From Leptospira paudalimensis (GTDB lineage Bacteria; Spirochaetota; Leptospiria; Leptospirales; Leptospiraceae): 64,000 nt of DNA. Each line of letters begins with the position of its first letter. The stretch's first letter is position 1. Shown here one piece after another: positions 26,248 through 36,223 of the stretch. The stretch spans positions 912,231-976,230 of the forward strand of contig NZ_JAMQPR010000001.1 in NCBI RefSeq assembly GCF_026151345.1. Direction: 5' to 3'. The notes beneath the pieces were generated by a model. That model searched no databases, was not told where the DNA came from, and was given only the letters and a program-made list of their open reading frames with translations. The position numbers and the translations under genes were made by a program.

Positions 26248-28635
26248 ATGAAACAATATGACTCAAACGTCCAAGGAGCTTTGGACATTGCACAGACAGA
26301 AGCAATTCGCAGGCAAAATACAGAAATCACTCCTTACCACTTAGTATGGGGATTTATGACCTTACCCACTTCTGTTTCAGGAAAGGCGTTACTGAAATAT
26401 AAATTTACAGTTGATGAATTTTTAAAGAAACAAGCGCGGGCATCAGGAGAGATTCCTTTCGAATCACTTCGTACATCTCCAAAACTTGCCCAATGGTTTA
26501 CTATGGCATCGTCTAGAGCTGCTGAGAATGGACGGGAAGAACTGAAGGAAGCAGATTTTCTGAAATTTTTACCTCAGATTTTGCCTGAGTTAAAGATAAA
26601 CTATGAGGATTTGAATATCAAAGAGACCGACGAAGAAGTACCAAATTTTCTTGTGAATCTCAATGATTTAGCGAAAGAAGGAAAATTGGATCCTGTGATT
26701 GGCCGAAGTAAAGAAATCAGATCAGTAATGGAAATTTTGGGTAGAAGGTCCAAAAACAATCCGGTGTTAGTTGGAAGTGCTGGAGTTGGAAAAACGGCAA
26801 TCGTTGAGGGTCTAGCAGAACAAATTGTAAAGGGAAGAGTTCCAGATGTATTAAAAGGGAAAACCATTTATTCACTTGATATGGGTCAATTAATGGCTGG
26901 AACAAAATACAGAGGAGAATTTGAGGAAAAACTAACGGCACTTTTGCGGTATATCAAGGGGCAAGCTGGTGAAGCAATTTTGTTTATCGATGAAATCCAC
27001 CAATTGGTAGGAGCTGGGAAAACAGAAGGTGCTATGGATGCAGCCAACTTACTGAAACCAGCTTTGGCAAGAGGTGAACTCCATTGTATTGGAGCAACGA
27101 CAGGTGATGAATTTCAAAAATACATCCTTGGTGACCAAGCATTAGAAAGAAGATTTCGTGCAGTGCCTGTAAACGAACCAAGTAAAGAGGATGCCATTGA
27201 AATTCTAATGGGAATACGTGATAAACATGAAATTCATCATGGGATTAAAATTTCTGACGAAGCTATTTATGCATCAGTTCTTTTGTCCGACCAATACATC
27301 ACTGATAAGTTTTTGCCAGACAAAGCGATCGATTTGGTGGATGAAGCTGCATCGGCTTTAAAACTTTCCGCAGAAGCAATGCCAACAGAACTCGTGGAAC
27401 TAGAGAGTGAAATCCGCTCAAAAAAAATCTTTGCTCAAGTAGAAAAGAAAAACGAGGATATTCTTAAGGAAATTGAAGTTTTAGAGAAAAAATTCCAAGA
27501 AGGAAAACAAGTTTGGGAAAAAGAAGTAAATTCATTAAAACAAATCGCTTCGATTAAAAATAAAATAGATCGAGTGAAATTTGATTTAGATGCCGCACAA
27601 CAGCGAGCAGATTATACGGAAGCTTCTCGATTAAAATACGCAGTTTTACCTGAATTGGAAAAAGAACTCAGTGGATTTCAAAATAGTTGGATCTTAGAAC
27701 GAAATCATATCGCTGCTGTGATTGCTAGGCAAACTGGGATTCCAGTAGAAAAAATTCTAAAAACCAAACAAGAGAATTTACTCCACTTAGAAGAAGATCT
27801 AAATTCAGTTGTGTATGGTCAAAAAGAATCCATTCGAGAAATTGCAGATACTTTGTTAACTTCTTATGCAGGTATCTCTTCAGAGACAAGACCACTTGGA
27901 TCATTTTTGTTAAAAGGTCCAACGGGTGTTGGTAAAACTGAAACTGCAAAAGCAATTGCGAAGTATTTATTTGACCAAGAAACCAATTTGGTTCGTTTAG
28001 ATTTGAGTGAGTACTCAGAAAAACACTCTGTTGCGAAATTAATTGGTGCTCCTGCTGGGTATGTTGGTTACGACGAAGGTGGAATATTAACAGAAGCCAT
28101 TCGAAGAAAACCTTACTCTGTAGTGTTATTCGATGAAGTAGAAAAAGCACATCCTGACTTTTCCGATATATTACTTCAAATTTTAGATGAAGGTAGACTC
28201 ACCGACAACAAAGGTAGAACCATCAATTTTAAAAACACAATTGTGATTCTGACTACCAATTCAAAAAATATTGAAGCCGACTTTAAACCAGAGGTCCTTG
28301 GAAGGTTGGATGCAATTTTAACTTATCATTCGTTGGATTCTTCCATCATGGAAAAATTGATCGAAAAACAGCTACGTTTGTTGAATGAAAGATTGAAAGT
28401 GAAAGGAATCTCTGTCGAACTTTCGGAAAGTACAGAACATATTCTAAGAGAGCAGGGGTTTGATCCTAAATTTGGGGCACGACCATTGGGTAGCGTTTTC
28501 AATCGAATTGTGAATCGACCTTTGGCGAAGGCAATCTTATCGGGAACACTGGCGGAGGGAAAGTACCGAGCAGATTGGAATGGTGATGACTTACAATTTG
28601 CTCCAATCCCAGAGTTAGTTGGATCCAAAAAATAA
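26248..28635 (+). CDS. ClpB-like AAA+ disaggregase (divergent paralogue)
   Basis: A 795-residue Hsp100 protein. It has an N-terminal Clp_N domain (about 1-125) and NBD1 with Walker A GSAGVGKT (176-183) and Walker B ILFIDEIH. A coiled-coil middle domain (about 385-490) includes ARQTGIPVEKIL at its end. NBD2 has Walker A GPTGVGKT (557-564), the pore loop GYVGYDEGG and the C-terminal FDPKFGARPLGSVFNRIVNRPLA. The middle domain marks it as ClpB rather than ClpA/ClpC. It is about 65 residues shorter than typical ClpB: the M-domain is reduced, and about 25 residues are missing in NBD2 between the TTN sensor-1 region and FKPEVLGRLD. I infer a second, stress-induced ClpB-type protein. A CIRCE element precedes it and a terminator follows. 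Confidence 0.85.
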   Translation: MKQYDSNVQGALDIAQTEAIRRQNTEITPYHLVWGFMTLPTSVSGKALLKYKFTVDEFLKKQARASGEIPFESLRTSPKLAQWFTMASSRAAENGREELKEADFLKFLPQILPELKINYEDLNIKETDEEVPNFLVNLNDLAKEGKLDPVIGRSKEIRSVMEILGRRSKNNPVLVGSAGVGKTAIVEGLAEQIVKGRVPDVLKGKTIYSLDMGQLMAGTKYRGEFEEKLTALLRYIKGQAGEAILFIDEIHQLVGAGKTEGAMDAANLLKPALARGELHCIGATTGDEFQKYILGDQALERRFRAVPVNEPSKEDAIEILMGIRDKHEIHHGIKISDEAIYASVLLSDQYITDKFLPDKAIDLVDEAASALKLSAEAMPTELVELESEIRSKKIFAQVEKKNEDILKEIEVLEKKFQEGKQVWEKEVNSLKQIASIKNKIDRVKFDLDAAQQRADYTEASRLKYAVLPELEKELSGFQNSWILERNHIAAVIARQTGIPVEKILKTKQENLLHLEEDLNSVVYGQKESIREIADTLLTSYAGISSETRPLGSFLLKGPTGVGKTETAKAIAKYLFDQETNLVRLDLSEYSEKHSVAKLIGAPAGYVGYDEGGILTEAIRRKPYSVVLFDEVEKAHPDFSDILLQILDEGRLTDNKGRTINFKNTIVILTTNSKNIEADFKPEVLGRLDAILTYHSLDSSIMEKLIEKQLRLLNERLKVKGISVELSESTEHILREQGFDPKFGARPLGSVFNRIVNRPLAKAILSGTLAEGKYRADWNGDDLQFAPIPELVGSKK

Positions 28636-28655
28636 ATCCAAATTTTAAATTTGAA

Positions 28656-28688
28656 CCCTACCATGGAAAACCTATGGTAGGGTCTTTT
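28656..28688 (+). terminator. Rho-independent terminator after the ClpB-like gene
   Basis: CCCTACCAT (28656-28664) pairs perfectly with ATGGTAGGG (28674-28682) around a 9-nt loop and is followed by TCTTTT. It sits 20 nt after the clpB-like stop and just before the aldo/keto reductase, so the two genes are probably separate units. Confidence 0.85.
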
Positions 28689-28704
28689 CGTCTAAGACAT
28701 ACAC

Positions 28705-29532
28705 ATGTCTGAACTAAAAATTACTTCAACAATTGCGACGAACCAAACGATTTCCGTACCCTTACTTGGCTTAGGTGTTTGGAAGTCTAGACCAAAAGAA
28801 TGTTATGAAGCAGTGATGGCCGCTTTGGAATCAGGTTATCGTCACATAGATACAGCTGCTATATATGGAAACGAAGCAGATGTAGGGAAAGCTATTGGAG
28901 ATAGTGGTATCCCTCGAAGTGAGATATTTTTAGTTACAAAATTATGGAATGCTGACCAAGGATATGACGAAGCTCAAAAAGCCATTGATGTATCGTTAAG
29001 TAAACTGGGAACAGATTATGTAGATATGTATTTGATCCATTTTCCTGTCTCAGGGAAACGGAAAGATTCTTGGAAAGCTTTGGAGAAAATCCAAAAAGAA
29101 GGGAAGGCTAAGTCCATCGGGGTTAGTAATTTTATGATCCCACATTTGGAAGAATTATTACAAGATTCCCAAATTGTTCCAGCCATGAACCAAGTCGAAT
29201 ACCATCCCTTTTTACAAGACTTACAGTTAAAAGAATACTGCGAAAAAAATGGGATCTTGTTAGAAGCTTATAGTCCGTTAGCACATGGACAAAAATTAGA
29301 AGATGAAAGAGTCACGAGGTTAGCGAAAAAGTACAATAAATCCAATGCACAGATTCTGATTCGCTGGTCGTTACAATCCGGAAATGTTGTGATTCCAAAA
29401 TCAAAAAATCCAATTCGCATCAAAGAAAATGCAGATGTGTATGATTTTAATTTAACACCTGAAGATATGAAAGAGATCAATCATTGGAATGAAAACTTTA
29501 GAACCTGTTGGGACCCAACAACTGTAGTTTAG
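28705..29532 (+). CDS. Aldo/keto reductase
   Basis: A 275-residue NADPH-dependent reductase of the AKR5-like bacterial group. The catalytic tetrad is visible as D49 and Y54 ([12 protein letters not shown]), K79 (VTKLWN) and H112 (LIHFPV). The C-terminal cofactor-binding motif [15 protein letters not shown] is also present. Its length is normal for the family, with a (beta/alpha)8 barrel and no signal peptide. These enzymes reduce aldehydes, methylglyoxal or 2,5-diketo-gluconate-like ketones; the physiological substrate cannot be read from sequence. It stands alone after a terminator and converges on the lipoprotein gene. Confidence 0.88.
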   Translation: MSELKITSTIATNQTISVPLLGLGVWKSRPKECYEAVMAALESGYRHIDTAAIYGNEADVGKAIGDSGIPRSEIFLVTKLWNADQGYDEAQKAIDVSLSKLGTDYVDMYLIHFPVSGKRKDSWKALEKIQKEGKAKSIGVSNFMIPHLEELLQDSQIVPAMNQVEYHPFLQDLQLKEYCEKNGILLEAYSPLAHGQKLEDERVTRLAKKYNKSNAQILIRWSLQSGNVVIPKSKNPIRIKENADVYDFNLTPEDMKEINHWNENFRTCWDPTTVV

Positions 29533-29548
29533 AATCCCTTTTGTAGTT

Positions 29549-30592
29549 TTACTTTTTTTCAAATACAAGGACAGCAGATTGTCTGTTGTCCTTGGTTCCT
29601 AAAAAGCCGTATCCAAATGGGAAAGGTAATATTTGGTCATTGGTCTCTTTGCTTAGTTTGATTAACTCCGGTTGATTTTCTGGGGTCACTGCTCCCGATA
29701 AATTCCATGATTTTTCGTATCTTCCAAACATACTTCGTTTCCAAGATTCTTCTGGAAACAATCGGATTGGAAAACCAGATTCATCTTGTACAATAAAAGT
29801 TGCATTTTTAAGAAGTAAATCTCGGAAGGATTTTCGTTTTTCACCATGAAAGAGATACTCAGCTGATTTTGTGAAAACACCAATCTCACCTAAATTGGAA
29901 AAATATTCATACAATCCATCGCCAGGAATACCTTCATTACCAATTAAGAATATTTTGAAATATGTAAGTGATTCCTTTTTGTTGAGTTTGGTGTCATATA
30001 AAAGTAAGGTAAACCCTTTGTATGTGATACCTTTTCCGAAAATAGTTTCTTCTTTAGAATCCAGAATTTCTTTACCCATTCGTTTCAAAAACGCAACAAA
30101 AACGGGATAAGCTCCATTTAGCTCTTTTTTCTTCGTTTCTTCTTTCATTTTACGATATGTAAAATAATTTCTGCCTGCTAAATGATCGGACAGATTTCGT
30201 ATCCCTGACTTGACAATTGATTTCTCTTTTTCCGACAACTCACTGTATTTTGATGGGTATCCTGGATCTTCTAATCCGAAGAGTATGTAGTTTTGGCATT
30301 GAGGATAAAACGAAAATAAATTTAATACATCAATTCCACTAAATGGATAAACGACAGTTTTAACATTAGGATGGTAGTCTTTTTGTTTTAAATACTCAGT
30401 GATCAAATCTTTAGTAGTGATCAATTTATTCCAACTTGCATCCATTTCCTTTTTATGTACAGGATCATCATTTGATAAACCCGCCCATTCGGAAAACTCA
30501 TTCGATTCTAGTTGAGTACCATTTGGTTTGTTGCTAACAACTTGGCATTGCAAAGTGAATAATAAAATACATAAGAATAATTTTGGATTCAT
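29549..30592 (-). CDS. Uncharacterised lipoprotein
   Basis: A 347-residue protein with a short signal peptide and a lipobox ending LFTLQC (C16), so it should be membrane-anchored. I do not recognise a domain. The mature sequence is mixed alpha/beta and rich in Lys and aromatic residues. It contains VVYPFSGIDVLNLFSFYPQCQNYILFGLED (about 80-110, cited by region), which reads like a fold core. It ends in a conserved-looking segment with LPFPFGYGFLGT. Proteins of this form occur in Leptospira as conserved hypotheticals; that is recollection rather than something shown here. Its 3' end converges with the reductase gene. Confidence 0.6.
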   Translation of the reverse strand: MNPKLFLCILLFTLQCQVVSNKPNGTQLESNEFSEWAGLSNDDPVHKKEMDASWNKLITTKDLITEYLKQKDYHPNVKTVVYPFSGIDVLNLFSFYPQCQNYILFGLEDPGYPSKYSELSEKEKSIVKSGIRNLSDHLAGRNYFTYRKMKEETKKKELNGAYPVFVAFLKRMGKEILDSKEETIFGKGITYKGFTLLLYDTKLNKKESLTYFKIFLIGNEGIPGDGLYEYFSNLGEIGVFTKSAEYLFHGEKRKSFRDLLLKNATFIVQDESGFPIRLFPEESWKRSMFGRYEKSWNLSGAVTPENQPELIKLSKETNDQILPFPFGYGFLGTKDNRQSAVLVFEKK

Positions 30593-30695
30593 AAATTTGA
30601 AACTCGAAATCTGAAGGATAGATACTGTGGATAGATTTTGATTCCTATGAATTTCATATATCTTTTTTCAAAAGGAATCATCAGAGAAAATAGGT

Positions 30696-30729
30696 AAAAA
30701 AAAACCGGCCCGGGAAACCCCGAACCGGT
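30696..30729 (-). terminator. Rho-independent terminator of recA
   Basis: On the minus strand ACCGG..CGGGG-TTT-CCCCG-like arms form a GC-rich hairpin with outer pairs ACCGG/CCGGT. A run of nine T residues follows (A-run at 30696-30704 on the plus strand). It begins about 33 nt after the recA stop. Confidence 0.85.
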
Positions 30730-30761
30730 CAATGGTTCCTAAAAAGAAAGCCTGTTTATTT

Positions 30762-31925
30762 TTATTCGCCTACGGCGATGTCTCCGTCCCCTTCGGTGGA
30801 GAAACTCACTGGTTGTTTTGATTTTGTTTCTTTCGTTTCCTTTGGATCCCTTTCAGTTGACTTCACTTCGCGTGTTTGGATCTTCGCTTGGTCGAGTAAT
30901 GGCAATCCATTGAGGTCTCTCACTTGGTTTTCGATTTTAAATGCAATGTCTGGATTTTCTAAAAAGAAGTTCCTTACTTGTTCCTTACCTTGGCCAATTT
31001 TTTCACTATTATAAGAATACCAAGATCCAGCTTTTGCGACTAGGTCATGGCGAACTGCCAGGTCAATGAGTGAACTTTCACGATTGATACCATTTGCATA
31101 CATGATGTCAAATTCCGCCTGACGGAATGGAGGTGCACATTTATTTTTGACCACCTTCACTCGTACACGGTTACCAACTGGTTCTTCTTTTTCTTTGAGT
31201 GTTTCAATGCGACGAATGTCAAGTCGGATCGATGCATAGAATTTTAATGCATTTCCACCAGTAGTGGTCTCCGGACTTCCAAACATCACTCCAATTTTCA
31301 TACGGATTTGGTTGATAAAGATAACAGTTGTACTGGATTTGGAAATGGTTCCTGTTAATTTACGGAGTGCTTGTGACATGAGTCGAGCTTGCAGACCCAT
31401 ATGAGAATCACCCATATCGCCTTCAATCTCCGCCTTTGGTACGAGCGCCGCAACAGAGTCGATGACGATGAGATCAATTGCATTGGAACGAACGAGTGAC
31501 TCGCAGATTTCAAGTGCTTCTTCCCCATTGTCTGGTTGGGCGACGAGAAGGTCGTCTACGTTGACACCTAGTTTTTTTGCATAAGATGGATCAAGTGCGT
31601 GTTCTGCATCGATGAAGGCTGCAATGCCTCCTTTTTTTTGCGTTTCCGCAATGGCAGATAAGGTAAGAGTGGTTTTTCCCGAAGATTCTGGTCCGTAGAT
31701 TTCAATGATTCGACCAGATGGAAAACCGCCGATCCCCAAAGCAATGTCGAGGTCCAAAGATCCAGTGGAAACCACATTCATCTCAGCCATACGTGTGTCG
31801 GCACCGAGACGCATAATGGATCCTTTTCCAAATTGTTTCTCAATTTGGCCTAGGGCCGCATCAATGGCCTGTTTTCTTTGGTCGGTCTCTTTGTCTTGTG
31901 CTTTGTCAGCTTTCTCTTTTTTCAT
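30762..31925 (-). CDS. recA: RecA recombinase
   Basis: A 387-residue RecA. The Walker A motif is GPESSGKT (78-85) and Walker B is [10 protein letters not shown]. Loop L1 ([12 protein letters not shown]), loop L2 ([22 protein letters not shown]) and the C-terminal acidic tail are all present. It polymerises on single-stranded DNA, drives strand exchange and stimulates LexA self-cleavage. The N-terminus is about 10 residues longer than in E. coli and very charged. TAGGAGAAAG lies about 10 nt upstream of the ATG. I saw no TTTGN5CAAA LexA-type site in the 296 nt upstream. A strong terminator follows, so it is probably monocistronic. Confidence 0.98.
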   Translation of the reverse strand: MKKEKADKAQDKETDQRKQAIDAALGQIEKQFGKGSIMRLGADTRMAEMNVVSTGSLDLDIALGIGGFPSGRIIEIYGPESSGKTTLTLSAIAETQKKGGIAAFIDAEHALDPSYAKKLGVNVDDLLVAQPDNGEEALEICESLVRSNAIDLIVIDSVAALVPKAEIEGDMGDSHMGLQARLMSQALRKLTGTISKSSTTVIFINQIRMKIGVMFGSPETTTGGNALKFYASIRLDIRRIETLKEKEEPVGNRVRVKVVKNKCAPPFRQAEFDIMYANGINRESSLIDLAVRHDLVAKAGSWYSYNSEKIGQGKEQVRNFFLENPDIAFKIENQVRDLNGLPLLDQAKIQTREVKSTERDPKETKETKSKQPVSFSTEGDGDIAVGE

Positions 31926-32221
31926 GAATCAATCTTTCTCCTAAGTCGGTGTTCCGAAAGACTAGGTAGGGGACTTGGCCAGTTGGTTTTAAAAAATCCG
32001 TCTGACTCTCTCAAGGATGAACCCATCCCTTCCGAATTCCACTCTTTTTCTCTTCCGAAGTGACTCCATTATGCATTAGGCCTAGGACAAATTAGGAAGA
32101 GAGGGGAATTTTTCTGGATTATGTCTTTTTTTTTCCGTTTTCAACACTAAACAAAATGTAAGTACTTGTATAGTATTTTTTTAGAGAAGGAGAAAGAAAA
32201 CTTAGCCGATAGGTTTCTTGT
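31926..32221. other. Divergent recA/xer intergenic region
   Basis: These 296 bases separate the divergent recA and Xer recombinase genes and must hold both promoters. I see the recA ribosome-binding site (minus strand, about 31936-31944) and AT-rich stretches near 32130-32185 with TTGTAT and TAGTAT hexamers that could serve the Xer gene. I cannot assign a promoter with confidence. No open reading frame or RNA gene was recognised. Confidence 0.5.
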
Positions 32222-33157
32222 ATGACCCTGCCAGCCCTCGAAGTCCAAATTCCCGAGCATTTTCCCCAAGTAATGGCGGATTTATTTCGCAGTTACCGCA
32301 CCTACTTAAAAATTGAAAAAAATTATTCAGAGCATACCTTATTTGCCTATTTACGAGATTTAAAATTTTTCTTTGAGTTTTGTTTAAAAGAAGAAATTGA
32401 TATATTGAGTGTGGATGTGTTGGATGTACGCGCTTATTTCTCTGACTTAAAATCTTCAAAAAAACAAGACAAACGAACACAAAGTCGCAAACTTTCATCC
32501 TTACGTACGTTTTATAAATTTTTATTCCGGGAAGAAAAAATTGGAGCTAATCCAATCTTACAGGTGAGTTTTCCCAAAACCAAAAAGAAATTACCAAAAA
32601 ATTTTACACCAATTGAAACAGAAGACATTCTGGATTATGAAGATCCTGAAAAAAAGGAAGTCCTTGGGAAACGGGACAAAGCCATCGTGGAAGTTTTGTA
32701 TAGCACTGGTCTTCGTGTATTCGAATTAGTCAATGCGAAGTTAAGCGATTTGAATGAAGAGTTAACATCGCTTAAAGTGATGGGAAAACGTAGAAAGGAA
32801 CGATTTGTTTTTATTGGACCAGAAGCAAGAGAAGCTCTCAAAGATTATTTGGAAGAACGTGGCAATAGTGGTCCTGATGAAATTTTTTTAAACCAAAGAG
32901 GCGGAAAATTAACAACTCGTGGAATTCGTTATATTTTATCGGAACGTAGGTCTGTGATGGGTATGGAAAAAGCAATTACACCTCACAAATTTAGACATAC
33001 CTTTGCCACCGATTTATTGAATGCAGGTGCCGATATTCGCGCCGTACAAGAGTTACTTGGTCATTCTTCTTTGTCATCTACGCAGGTGTATCTAAGTGTT
33101 TCGAGAGACCGATTGAAAGAAGTGTATCGAAATGCACATCCACATGCGAAGAAATGA
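32222..33157 (+). CDS. xerC: Tyrosine site-specific recombinase (XerC/XerD)
   Basis: A 311-residue tyrosine recombinase with an N-terminal SAM-like DNA-binding domain (about 20-110). The full catalytic set is present: R165 (STGLRVFEL), K189, H255 and R258 (PHKFRHTFATDLL), H281 (LGHSSLSSTQVY) and Y290. Length and the C-terminal end (RNAHPHAKK) match chromosomal Xer proteins, which resolve chromosome dimers at dif, rather than phage integrases. XerC versus XerD cannot be settled without comparison. No dif-like site was identified nearby. A GC-rich hairpin follows the stop by about 30 nt. Confidence 0.88.
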   Translation: MTLPALEVQIPEHFPQVMADLFRSYRTYLKIEKNYSEHTLFAYLRDLKFFFEFCLKEEIDILSVDVLDVRAYFSDLKSSKKQDKRTQSRKLSSLRTFYKFLFREEKIGANPILQVSFPKTKKKLPKNFTPIETEDILDYEDPEKKEVLGKRDKAIVEVLYSTGLRVFELVNAKLSDLNEELTSLKVMGKRRKERFVFIGPEAREALKDYLEERGNSGPDEIFLNQRGGKLTTRGIRYILSERRSVMGMEKAITPHKFRHTFATDLLNAGADIRAVQELLGHSSLSSTQVYLSVSRDRLKEVYRNAHPHAKK

Positions 33158-33992
33158 ATGCGCGTGAATTTAGTATCCCCGCCCTGAATTGGGTGGGGTT
33201 CTAGACCCGCCACCCAATACGTCCTCTTTATCACGTAGATGAATCTTACGCAAAACAAATCCACTCTTACGAAATTTTAATTTTAAAAAGTTCATAGTTT
33301 GGTCATAAAGTTTTATATGATGCGTATGAAATTTCTAGATGAAACAATCCAATCAAATATAACATGATTCTGTAGAAGAATTCAATATCATCCAATGATT
33401 TTAGTAGTCTCAAATTAGTGAGCTTACATCCATTTTATATTTACCTTTAGAGTAGAATTTAATCCATACTAATCATTCATTTTGAAATTTCTAGGTTATG
33501 AAATTCGCTATAGGCAAAGGAAAGATTCCCAAAGCAAAAATTTGAATTTTTGTTTTCTAATAGGCGCTAGTTCCTACTTTAAAATCCGATGTTAGGATTA
33601 CCGACGAAATGAAATTTTAAAGAAACTTTGTAAAATTTCTTTCCATTATTCTCTGGTTAGGTGTGTGCGTTTTGATTTTCCTTGCGGTTTTCAAAATGAC
33701 TCTTCATTCGTTCGGATTGCCTGGAGTTGGTTTTGGTATGTATAATGTTTGTGGAAGGACCAACTTGTCCCAAGCAAAGTTTTAGGCGTGTTTGATTGTA
33801 TTGGGGATTTTTGGGAATGTAATTTTTAGTTTTTGTCATAAATATCGGGATAAAATAACAAAGTTCTTGATCACCTAATTCCATTCGTATATTAGAAAAT
33901 TTCTAAATTATTGATTGAATTTAATATTCATTCGATCATCATTTGGAGTTCTGTATTTTTTTTCGCTTTGGATGAGGAATACAAAAGGATGA
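33158..33992. other. 835-nt intergenic region with GC-rich hairpin
   Basis: There is no convincing gene between the Xer gene and the next kinase. Near the start, ATTGGGTGG (33188-33196) pairs perfectly with CCACCCAAT (33210-33218) around GGTTCTAGACCCG, forming a strong hairpin without a T-run; it could terminate xer transcription. The rest is AT-rich, with no SD-preceded reading frame over 75 codons that looks protein-like. A 75-codon minus-strand frame at 33657-33884 looks spurious. The kinase promoter should lie near 33900-33985, but I could not define it. Confidence 0.5.
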
Positions 33993-36152
33993 ATGATGAC
34001 CGTCATAGCAGACAAATCCATCTTACTTGTAGAAGATGAAGCTATTTTAGCTCTCTATGAAAAAAACCAGTTGGAGCAAGGTGGATACAAGGTAACACAT
34101 GTCCCAAGTGGTGAAAATGCAATTCAATTAGTGATCGAAGAAGATAATCCTTTTGATTTGATTCTCATGGACATCGATTTAGGAAAAGGATTGGATGGAA
34201 CAGAAACTGCCACTCACATCCTCAATCATAAAGAAATCCCTATTGTCTTTTTATCTTCTCATACCGAAAGGGAAATTGTTAAAAAAACAGAGAGTATCAC
34301 ATCCTACGGTTATGTGGTGAAAAATTCTGGATTCACAGTTTTAGATGCATCTATTAAAATGGCCTTCAAACTTTTTGAGGCAAATGAACTTACAAAAAGT
34401 AAAAAAGAACATTTAGAGACCGTATTACATTCCATTGGTGACGGAGTGATTGCTACTGATAGGGATGGTAAAGTGATGAGAATCAATCCAGTTGCTGAAA
34501 AATTGACAGGCTGGAGCCACGAAGATGGATTAGGACATGAAATCAATGAAGTCTTCAATATCATCAATGTCAAAACACGTCAAAAGGTTGAAAATCCAGT
34601 TGAGATTGTTTTAAAAACAAATTCAGTTGTTGCTTTAGCAAATCATACAGTTTTGATTGCAAAAAATGGATCTGAGTTCCAAATATCTGACTCAGGTTCT
34701 CCTATTAAAGATTTAAATGGTGATACAAAAGGTGTTGTTTTAGTTTTTCGAGACATCACTGCCGAATATAATGTGCAAAGTCAAATCGCCAAACAAGCAA
34801 ATATGTTGGATAATGTATTGGATGCGGTGATAGGAACTGATTTTACGCAAAAAATTAATTATTGGAACAAAGCCGCTGAAAAAATTTTCCTTTGGAAAGC
34901 TGAAGAAGTGTTTGGAAAAAATATAATAGAGATCCTTAAAACACGGTATAGTATGTTTTCCAACCAACAAGTGATCGAAAAAGTAAATTTAGAAGGAAGT
35001 TTCATTGGGGAAGCAGTCCAAGAAGCCAAAGATGGAAGTATCAGAAATATAGAAATTAATTTGGTACTTTTGAATGATGAATCGGAACTTCCAATTGGTT
35101 ATATATTTGTTGCAAGAGATATTTCTGATCGTTTAAAAGCACTCAATCAAATCCTAGAATCAGAAGCAAAATTAACACAGATCATCGATTCGGCGATGGA
35201 CGCCATCATCAGTATCGATAATTCGAAAAAAATTGTTTTGTTTAATGGTGCTGCAGAAAAAATGTTTGGTTATGAATCGCAAGAGATTATAGGAAAACCA
35301 TTAGACCAACTCATTCCTGAAACTTTCCGAAAACAACACGATAAACATATTGATCAATTTGGTAAAACTGGTGTTAGTAGAAGAGCGATGGGAGCATTGG
35401 GTCAAATTAGCGGACTTCGATTCAATGGTGAAGAATTTCCAATTGAAGCTTCTATTTCCCAGATATCTGTAAACGGCGAAGCTTTGTATACAGTAATTTT
35501 GAGAGACGTTAGCGTAAGGACTATTTCAGAATCCAGAATCCAGAGATTGTTACACGAAAAAGAAAACATCCTAAAAGAAATACACCATCGTGTAAAAAAT
35601 AATATGAGTTCTTTGTTTACTTTACTAACCTTACAAGCAAAGTCACAAGATAATCTTTCGATCCAAACAATCCTTTATGAAGCTGCCGGTAGAATCAAAA
35701 GTATGATTGTATTGTATGATAAACTCTATCATTCAGAAACAGACAATAGTGTCTCAATTCAGGATTATTTTCCTTCCATATGTACAGAAATCGTTTCAAT
35801 TTTCCCTAAGAATGTGGAAGTAAAGCTTGATATACTACAAGAGACGATCGAGTTAAATGCAAAATTGCTTTCGTCTGTTGGTATCATTTTAAACGAACTG
35901 ATTACAAATTCTATGAAACATGCTTTTGCCGAAACTTCAATGCCTGAAATCCGACTCAGAATTTTTAAATCACAGAATCAATTGGTTTTGGAATACTCTG
36001 ATAATGGTACAGGTATCCCTGATTCTATTTCATTTCAGAACACTCCTGGATTTGGTTTACAATTGATTGGTATGCTTGTAGAACAAATCGAAGGAAAGAT
36101 TCAAATTGAACGGATCGATTTTCCAAAGTATGTATTAGAGCTTAAAATTTAA
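33993..36152 (+). CDS. Receiver-PAS histidine kinase of the HisKA_2/HWE type
   Basis: A 719-residue soluble protein. An N-terminal receiver (about 8-125) has LLVEDE, the phosphoacceptor in LILMDIDLGKG (Asp about 60) and a Lys near 110. Three PAS domains follow (about 145-260, 270-385, 400-515); the first is preceded by HSIGDGVIATDRDG and the third contains MDAIISIDNSKK. The C-terminal kinase has the HisKA_2 motif EIHHRVKNNM (His about 530) instead of the classical HELRTP box, then GIILNELITNSMKHAF and DNGTGIP. AAAGGATG just upstream supports this start; either of two adjacent ATGs could be used. It is an orphan, with no regulator beside it. Confidence 0.87.
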   Translation: MMTVIADKSILLVEDEAILALYEKNQLEQGGYKVTHVPSGENAIQLVIEEDNPFDLILMDIDLGKGLDGTETATHILNHKEIPIVFLSSHTEREIVKKTESITSYGYVVKNSGFTVLDASIKMAFKLFEANELTKSKKEHLETVLHSIGDGVIATDRDGKVMRINPVAEKLTGWSHEDGLGHEINEVFNIINVKTRQKVENPVEIVLKTNSVVALANHTVLIAKNGSEFQISDSGSPIKDLNGDTKGVVLVFRDITAEYNVQSQIAKQANMLDNVLDAVIGTDFTQKINYWNKAAEKIFLWKAEEVFGKNIIEILKTRYSMFSNQQVIEKVNLEGSFIGEAVQEAKDGSIRNIEINLVLLNDESELPIGYIFVARDISDRLKALNQILESEAKLTQIIDSAMDAIISIDNSKKIVLFNGAAEKMFGYESQEIIGKPLDQLIPETFRKQHDKHIDQFGKTGVSRRAMGALGQISGLRFNGEEFPIEASISQISVNGEALYTVILRDVSVRTISESRIQRLLHEKENILKEIHHRVKNNMSSLFTLLTLQAKSQDNLSIQTILYEAAGRIKSMIVLYDKLYHSETDNSVSIQDYFPSICTEIVSIFPKNVEVKLDILQETIELNAKLLSSVGIILNELITNSMKHAFAETSMPEIRLRIFKSQNQLVLEYSDNGTGIPDSISFQNTPGFGLQLIGMLVEQIEGKIQIERIDFPKYVLELKI

Positions 36153-36223
36153 ATTCTTACTTTTTTTAAGAAATCATTTAGAATATTAGTTTACCTTCTA
36201 TAGGATTCCACTTCTATTCATTC

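Noticed and set aside
29567..29593. 12-bp hairpin AAGGACAGCAGA/TCTGTTGTCCTT as a terminator between aldo/keto reductase and the lipoprotein gene
   Set aside because: It lies inside the 3' end of the lipoprotein coding region and has no T-run on either strand in the right direction.
31926..32221. LexA box (TTTGN5CAAA) upstream of recA
   Set aside because: I read the region on both strands and found no site of this form. Other LexA motifs cannot be excluded.
32222..33157. Phage or integrative-element integrase
   Set aside because: Length, motif spacing and lack of neighbouring mobile genes fit a chromosomal Xer protein.
33186..33220. tRNA-like T-arm (GGGTTCTAGACCC) downstream of the Xer gene
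   Set aside because: The GGTTC-like loop fits a T-arm, but no anticodon, D-arm or acceptor stem can be drawn around it. It is better read as the loop of the GC-rich hairpin.
33657..33884. 75-codon minus-strand reading frame in the long gap
   Set aside because: No ribosome-binding site, odd composition and no recognisable domain; most likely chance.
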